A stretch of DNA of 64,000 bases from NCBI RefSeq assembly GCF_965219885.1, contig NZ_CBDCOT010000009.1:2418001-2482000 (forward strand). The letters are read 5' to 3'. Below are positions 59,804 through 64,000 of the stretch, in pieces. The notes beneath the pieces were generated by a model. The model was not told where the DNA came from. It made no database searches and worked only from the letters and a program-made list of their open reading frames with translations. Position numbers and translations under genes: made by a program. Every line of letters begins with the position of its first letter. The stretch's first letter is position 1. This DNA comes from Curvivirga sp965219885. Its GTDB lineage: Bacteria > Pseudomonadota > Alphaproteobacteria > UBA8366 > Aestuariispiraceae.

Positions 59804-60610
59804 TCAGAATTGCTGAAGCAAACGAAACAGTGCCATAGGGAAATCCCCAGATTGATTTATAATATCAACTTTTTCAGGAATGTCAGCTAAATCCGGATGA
59901 TTTGCTTCCAGATTTGAAATTAGAATGATTTTAATATCTTTGATAGCATGCATATTACTAAGGGCTCTAGTCAGGTCAGGCCCGGAAATGCCGGTAAGTA
60001 CTGTCGAAACAATAATGATATCCGGCTTCATATTCATTGCTAGTGCAAGTGCTTCGGTTCCGTTTCTGGATGCCGTTACACGATGCTTCAAGCTTTCACA
60101 TACTTTACGGGTTATGGCAGAAATAGTTTTGGATGGAGAAACAATTAAAACTTCTTTACCTTGGGCAAGGTTTAAGTCTGCATTTTCGGAATCCTGATTT
60201 AACTTATATTCAGTGCTATTGGGTAGTGCTCTAACAATTGCAAGTGATTCTGCTTCATTTGGTTCAGATGCAAGTTCAGAAACACGACGCATTTCATCAA
60301 TAAATTTTAAAAGTGTTTCTCGATATTGAAGGTCGGTTAAATCAATGGAGGTTGCAGACATAAAATCTTCCATACGATGGGAGATAGTTGCAACTGTACT
60401 GAAACCAAAGGCACTACCTGAACCTTTAATATTATGCGCCATACGCATTAACCGAACAGTCGTACTATCCTGCTCAGAACTAACAAATGTATCAGATGTC
60501 CCTTCATCGATACATTGTTCCATAGCGGTAAGTTCAGTGTCTATCCAGTCAATGAACTCAGCACGCAAGGTGTTATAAGTCTCATCAGAAAGGCCATTAT
60601 TTACCGACAT
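59804..60610 (-). CDS. Hpt-domain protein with C-terminal pseudo-receiver
   Basis: A 268-residue protein. The N-terminal Hpt domain has His59 in MAHNIKGSGSAFGF and helices typical of phosphotransfer domains. Residues ~153-265 keep a receiver fold (EVLIVSPSKTISAITRKV, KPDIIIVSTVLTGISGPDL, IKIILISN) but the acidic pair is Ser-Pro, the phosphoacceptor is Ser202 and the conserved Lys is lost. The Hpt could pass phosphate to or from CheY or the receiver-PP2C protein, while the pseudo-receiver may only bind partners. It lies 106 bp upstream of the HATPase gene on the same strand. Confidence 0.87.
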   Translation of the reverse strand: MSVNNGLSDETYNTLRAEFIDWIDTELTAMEQCIDEGTSDTFVSSEQDSTTVRLMRMAHNIKGSGSAFGFSTVATISHRMEDFMSATSIDLTDLQYRETLLKFIDEMRRVSELASEPNEAESLAIVRALPNSTEYKLNQDSENADLNLAQGKEVLIVSPSKTISAITRKVCESLKHRVTASRNGTEALALAMNMKPDIIIVSTVLTGISGPDLTRALSNMHAIKDIKIILISNLEANHPDLADIPEKVDIINQSGDFPMALFRLLQQF

Positions 60611-60720
60611 TTATTATTCTTAAATCCTAAAACTTTTTTTTATTGAACAATCGCATCTAAATTGTAAGTGATAATTTTAAAAGAATAAAGACCACATGCA
60701 TATCATTTATAATTTTCTGC

Positions 60721-60755
60721 TTGACCTTCCAGTTACTGGAACCTCTATCTAGAGG
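60721..60755 (+). promoter_or_regulatory. CueR-type promoter of the copper operon
   Basis: TTGACC (-35, 60721-60726) and TATCTA (-10, 60746-60751) are 19 bp apart, the over-long spacer of MerR-family promoters. The spacer holds the dyad TTCCAG-TTA-CTGGAA (60727-60741), nearly identical to the E. coli copA site. The -10 box sits in another perfect palindrome, CCTCTATCTAGAGG (60742-60755). The regulator is the CueR encoded downstream in the same operon. Confidence 0.88.
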
Positions 60756-60780
60756 TAAATATAAAACTGGAAATAGTAAG

Positions 60781-62958
60781 ATGAATAAGCAAATGCCACA
60801 TATTGAACAGACCGAAACGTTTCGATTTGATATAGCGGGGATGACTTGCGCGGGATGTGCAGGAAGATTGCAACGTGTATTGGGGGAAAACCCGGATATT
60901 GTTACAGCACAGGTGAATTTCGCCTTAAGTTCCGGAGTTGTTTCCGCGGAGAAAGGAACGCTTACCCAATCGGGTATTTTTGCTGCAGTGGAGGAAGCAG
61001 GTTTCGAAGCACGGGAACCTCAAAAAAATAAATTACTTGATGATGGAAAGTTACTGCAACAATTACATATTCATCTGATATTTTCAGGGATATTTACCTT
61101 CCCATTAGTATTGCCAATGTTGTTATATCCTTTTGGAATTCATTGGCATCTGGATGCATTTACCCAGTTACTATTAGCAACACCTGTGCAGTTTTATATA
61201 GGTGCTCGTTTTTATAGAGGCGCATGGGTTGCCTTAAAACATGCGCGTGGGACAATGGATCTACTGGTTGCTTTAGGAACGTCTACTGCTTTTGCATTCA
61301 GTGTAATGGTTACCTTCTGGCCTGAAGTGATCGGAACAAACGATCTATACTTTGAAACCTCTGCGGTGGTCATCACTCTGATCTTATTTGGACGTATGTT
61401 GGAAGAAAAAGCGAAACGTGGTACCGCTAAAGCACTTGAATCGCTTATGTCTTTGGTCCCCGAAGAGGCGCTCCTTTTAAGAGATAACAAGGAAATCCTT
61501 GTTGCTATTGATAGCCTGAAAGTTGGAGATAAGCTTGTTGTAAAACCAGGACAAACTATCCCTGTCGATGGAATAATAACTGAAGGATTAGGCGAAATTT
61601 CTGAAGCGATGCTTACGGGAGAGCCAATGCCTGTATTAAAGCGTGTAGGGGATAACGTGACCGGAGGCACGATTAATAATACGGCTCGTCTGGTTATTGA
61701 AGTTAGCCAAAAATCAACCTCAGGGCGTCTTGCCCAAATTATTGAATTGGTCAGAAACGCTCAATCAGGTCAAGCACCCGTGCAGAAATTGGTGGATAAA
61801 GTTTCATCCATTTTTGTACCTGTAGTTTTGGTGATTGCTGCAATGACATTCTTTGCATGGTGGTGGGGGAGTGGCGATATAGAGCAGGCAATGTTAAGTG
61901 CTGTTTCTGTTTTGGTAATTGCATGCCCGTGTGCACTTGGATTAGCAACGCCGACCGCGATATTAGCTGGAACAGGTGCGGCCGCGCGAACAGGAATTTT
62001 ATTTCGCGACGTTGATGCGTTGCAAAAAATGACAAAAGTTAATCATCTCGTTTTCGATAAAACTGGAACTTTGACTAATGGTAGACCTAAAATTTCTTCT
62101 GCAGTTGTTTGGGGAGAATATTCGGAAAGTTTGTTACTAACCTATGCAGCCTCCTTACAAAAAGGGAGCGAGCATCCGATCGCTCAAGCTTTTTTGGAAG
62201 CTGCAAACGAAATGAAATTACATACGACTAAGGAAATCAAAGCAGTTCCTGGGCGAGGCGTGGAAGGGTTTGTTGAGAATAAAAAAGTTTTGCTTGGAAA
62301 TGCAAAATTTTTACATGAGGCAGGCATTGATATTCCCTCAGATGGCAAAATAGATGTTGTTGGTAGCTATTCTTTTATTGCGATTGATGGGCAGTGTGAA
62401 GCCTTGTTTATTCTGGAAGATACTCTTCGTGAGGAAACACCCGAAGCTGTTTCTATGCTCAAAGCATTAGGTGTTCAAACTGATTTAGTATCAGGCGATC
62501 ATCCAGATATGGTGGCACATGTTGGACAAGCTTTGCAACTGGATCATGTGGTCGGTGAAATGACTCCTGAAGGGAAACTAGGCTATATTGATGATATCAA
62601 ACGCCAAGATGGTTTTGTCGCTATGGTCGGTGATGGTATCAATGATGCGCCTGCTCTTGCTAAAGCAGATGTCGGCATTGCCATGGGGCAGGGGACTGAT
62701 ATTGCCAAGGAAGCCGCGGCTGTGACTTTGTTACGTCCTGATTTACGTTTGATTTATTGGGCCAAGAAACTTTCTGAAGCCACAATGCGCAATATTAAAC
62801 AAAATTTGTTCTGGGCCTTTTTCTTTAATGGTTTAGGTATTCCATTAGCTGCTATGGGGTATCTCAGTCCTATGGTTGCCGGCGGAGCCATGGCTTTATC
62901 CAGCGTTTTCGTTGTCAGTAATGCCTGGTTGTTAAGTCGCTGGCATGTAAAGCGATAG
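60781..62958 (+). CDS. copA: Copper-exporting P1B-type ATPase CopA
   Basis: Pumps Cu(I) out of the cytoplasm. It has 725 residues. One N-terminal heavy-metal domain (GMTCAGCAG), membrane helices, actuator with MLTGEPMPV, the metal channel motif CPC in VIACPCALGLATP, phosphorylation motif DKTGTLTNG, HP motif GSEHPIAQAF and hinge GDGINDAPALAKADVG. The ATG at 60781 is used; the frame is open further upstream only because it runs through the promoter, and an ATG four codons later is possible. First gene of the copA-cueR-cytochrome-rhodanese operon. Confidence 0.95.
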   Translation: MNKQMPHIEQTETFRFDIAGMTCAGCAGRLQRVLGENPDIVTAQVNFALSSGVVSAEKGTLTQSGIFAAVEEAGFEAREPQKNKLLDDGKLLQQLHIHLIFSGIFTFPLVLPMLLYPFGIHWHLDAFTQLLLATPVQFYIGARFYRGAWVALKHARGTMDLLVALGTSTAFAFSVMVTFWPEVIGTNDLYFETSAVVITLILFGRMLEEKAKRGTAKALESLMSLVPEEALLLRDNKEILVAIDSLKVGDKLVVKPGQTIPVDGIITEGLGEISEAMLTGEPMPVLKRVGDNVTGGTINNTARLVIEVSQKSTSGRLAQIIELVRNAQSGQAPVQKLVDKVSSIFVPVVLVIAAMTFFAWWWGSGDIEQAMLSAVSVLVIACPCALGLATPTAILAGTGAAARTGILFRDVDALQKMTKVNHLVFDKTGTLTNGRPKISSAVVWGEYSESLLLTYAASLQKGSEHPIAQAFLEAANEMKLHTTKEIKAVPGRGVEGFVENKKVLLGNAKFLHEAGIDIPSDGKIDVVGSYSFIAIDGQCEALFILEDTLREETPEAVSMLKALGVQTDLVSGDHPDMVAHVGQALQLDHVVGEMTPEGKLGYIDDIKRQDGFVAMVGDGINDAPALAKADVGIAMGQGTDIAKEAAAVTLLRPDLRLIYWAKKLSEATMRNIKQNLFWAFFFNGLGIPLAAMGYLSPMVAGGAMALSSVFVVSNAWLLSRWHVKR

Positions 62959-62966
62959 GAGAGTGG

Positions 62967-63365
62967 ATGATGATTATAGGTGAAGCGGCAAAATTGTCTG
63001 GTATGTCCGCAAAAACAATTCGTTATTATGAAGATATTGGTCTGGTGACACCAACACGTGATCCCCAATCTGGTTATCGGGATTATTCGGAAAATGATGT
63101 GCATGTATTGAAGTTTTTGCATCGGGCACGTGATCTGGGTTTTTCAGTAAAGCAATGTCGGGAGTTATTATCTCTTTATGAAGATCGGGATCGGGCCAGT
63201 TCAGATGTGAAGGCAATAGCCAAATCACATTTGGAAGATATCCGGCGTAAAATTGAAGAATTACAAGAAATGGAAAATACTTTGAAACATTTAGTAAGCT
63301 GTTGTCATGGAGATGATCGGCCTGATTGTCCCATTCTATCAGGCCTTGCAGGTAAGGATAGCTGA
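62967..63365 (+). CDS. cueR: MerR-family copper regulator CueR
   Basis: A 133-residue activator. N-terminal winged helix (IIGEAAKLSGMSAKTIRYYEDIGLVTPTRD), a coiled-coil dimer helix (SDVKAIAKSHLEDIRRKIEEL), and a C-terminal metal loop CHGDDRPDC with the two cysteines spaced as Cys112/Cys120 of E. coli CueR. AGGAG lies 5 bases before this ATG and 8 before the next codon, also ATG, so either may start. It is encoded downstream of copA behind the promoter it should control, giving positive feedback. Confidence 0.93.
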   Translation: MMIIGEAAKLSGMSAKTIRYYEDIGLVTPTRDPQSGYRDYSENDVHVLKFLHRARDLGFSVKQCRELLSLYEDRDRASSDVKAIAKSHLEDIRRKIEELQEMENTLKHLVSCCHGDDRPDCPILSGLAGKDS

Positions 63366-63367
63366 TA

Positions 63368-63838
63368 ATGAGCCGTAATTTACCTGTCTTAATCGCAATC
63401 GTAGCTGTTATTGGATTGCTATCAGTTTATTTCAATTCCCTGTCTGATCAGGAAGAACAATTTACGATAAATTATAAGGATCGTGAAGCGGTGCGTGCGG
63501 GCCGTGTGCTATATGCAGATAATTGTGCCAGCTGTCACGGCAAACGTTTAGAAGGGGAGCCAAATTGGCGCAGCCGCAATGCAGATGGCTCCTTGCCAGC
63601 GCCACCTCATACTGAAGAAGGACATACATGGCATCATCCGGATTTCGCTTTGTTTCAAACAGTAAAATATGGTGGACAATCTGATTCTTCTATAGGCTTT
63701 GTCAGCAATATGCCTGCTTATGAAGAAATCTTAACGGATAAGGAAATTCATGATATCTTGGCCTTTATAAAAGGTAATTGGCCAGCAAATATTCAAGCAG
63801 GACATGATGCGATGAATAAACGCATTATGGAGCAATAA
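63368..63838 (+). CDS. Membrane-anchored c-type cytochrome
   Basis: A 156-residue protein with an N-terminal membrane helix (LPVLIAIVAVIGLLSVYF) that could be an uncleaved anchor, and one haem c site CASCHG at about residues 53-58. The likely distal methionine is in SNMPAYEEILTDKEIHDILAFI, the usual class I pattern. A His-rich stretch (THTEEGHTWHHPD-like, PPHTEEGHTWHHPD) between them might bind metal. It starts 2 bp after cueR and is in the copper operon, so a role in copper stress or in a copper-linked electron path is inferred. Confidence 0.88.
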   Translation: MSRNLPVLIAIVAVIGLLSVYFNSLSDQEEQFTINYKDREAVRAGRVLYADNCASCHGKRLEGEPNWRSRNADGSLPAPPHTEEGHTWHHPDFALFQTVKYGGQSDSSIGFVSNMPAYEEILTDKEIHDILAFIKGNWPANIQAGHDAMNKRIMEQ

Positions 63839-63859
63839 AATTTACGGGGAACTTAAGTA

Positions 63860-64000
63860 ATGAAACGCGGTGTGGAGCTTCTGTTAAAAGAGGCAAATGA
63901 AGTTATTGAAACGATGTCGGCTGAAGATGTAAAGGCGGTTATGGCCGATGAGAATATTCAATTAATCGATATCCGTGATATCCGTGAATTATGGAGAGAA
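63860..64000 (+). CDS. Rhodanese-domain protein, N-terminal part (cut by window edge)
   Basis: The first 47 codons of a gene that runs past the window. After a helical lead (LLLKEANEVIETMSAEDVKAVMADENIQ) the first rhodanese motif appears as LIDIRDIRELWRE. A GGGGA site precedes the ATG, 21 bp after the cytochrome stop, so it is in the copper operon. The catalytic cysteine, if any, lies outside the window. Confidence 0.75.
   Translation, partial: MKRGVELLLKEANEVIETMSAEDVKAVMADENIQLIDIRDIRELWRE

Overview
The window is chromosomal DNA from a free-living, AT-leaning alphaproteobacterium. Evidence for this is a MipZ-type division ATPase, an FtsZ with a very long linker ending in the alphaproteobacterial tail LEIPSFLRRQAN, a cluster of GANTC (CcrM-type) sites at the ftsZ promoter, and an alphaproteobacterial che operon layout with an STAS gene before cheY. 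The order and genus cannot be fixed from the sequence alone. I saw no tRNA, rRNA, insertion sequence, prophage or CRISPR array.

Layout. (1) 1-6.3 kb, plus strand: the C-terminus of a ClC-type chloride channel with a CBS pair, a UvrD/PcrA helicase, prmA, a GC-rich structured intergenic element of about 105 bp (possible small RNA), and an aminopeptidase P with an unusual N-terminal extension. (2) 6.4-32.6 kb, minus strand: the complete division and cell wall (dcw) cluster, in transcription order mraZ-rsmH-ftsL-ftsI-murE-murF-mraY-murD-ftsW-murG-murC-murB-ddl-ftsQ-ftsA-ftsZ, then lpxC, bamD-recN-ligA and a secreted subtilase. Most genes overlap by 1-13 bp; clear terminators lie after ftsZ and lpxC. 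TGGGA repeats in front of mraZ look like MraZ boxes. (3) 33-41 kb: a metZ-rhodanese unit, an XRE-cupin regulator, a GntR/FCD regulator, a chemoreceptor, a divergent EamA transporter/4-hydroxyproline epimerase pair sharing an AT-rich motif with the GntR promoter, and a PAS-domain protein. (4) 41-47 kb: hrpB, tex and mipZ.

(5) 47.2-60.6 kb: a chemosensory cluster STAS-cheY-cheA-cheW-mcp-cheR-cheD-cheB-(CheZ-like)-STAS-(receiver-PP2C phosphatase), facing two minus-strand genes: an RsbW-like ATPase with a degenerate receiver, and an Hpt protein with a degenerate receiver. The cluster thus combines a full chemotaxis pathway with all parts of an Rsb-type partner switch (PP2C, STAS, HATPase). Several proteins carry short acidic, aromatic or LF-type linear motifs (three WGLF copies in CheA, a C-terminal WEEF on the receptor, C-terminal LF on CheD and the CheZ-like protein). 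This is the most likely place for an undescribed signalling system.

(6) 60.7-64 kb: a copper-response operon, copA-cueR-cytochrome c-rhodanese, behind a textbook CueR promoter with a 19-bp spacer.

The genes follow three themes: envelope growth and division with cell-cycle control (dcw, mipZ, GANTC sites), signal transduction (che/Rsb), and small metabolic or stress modules (hydroxyproline, methionine, copper).
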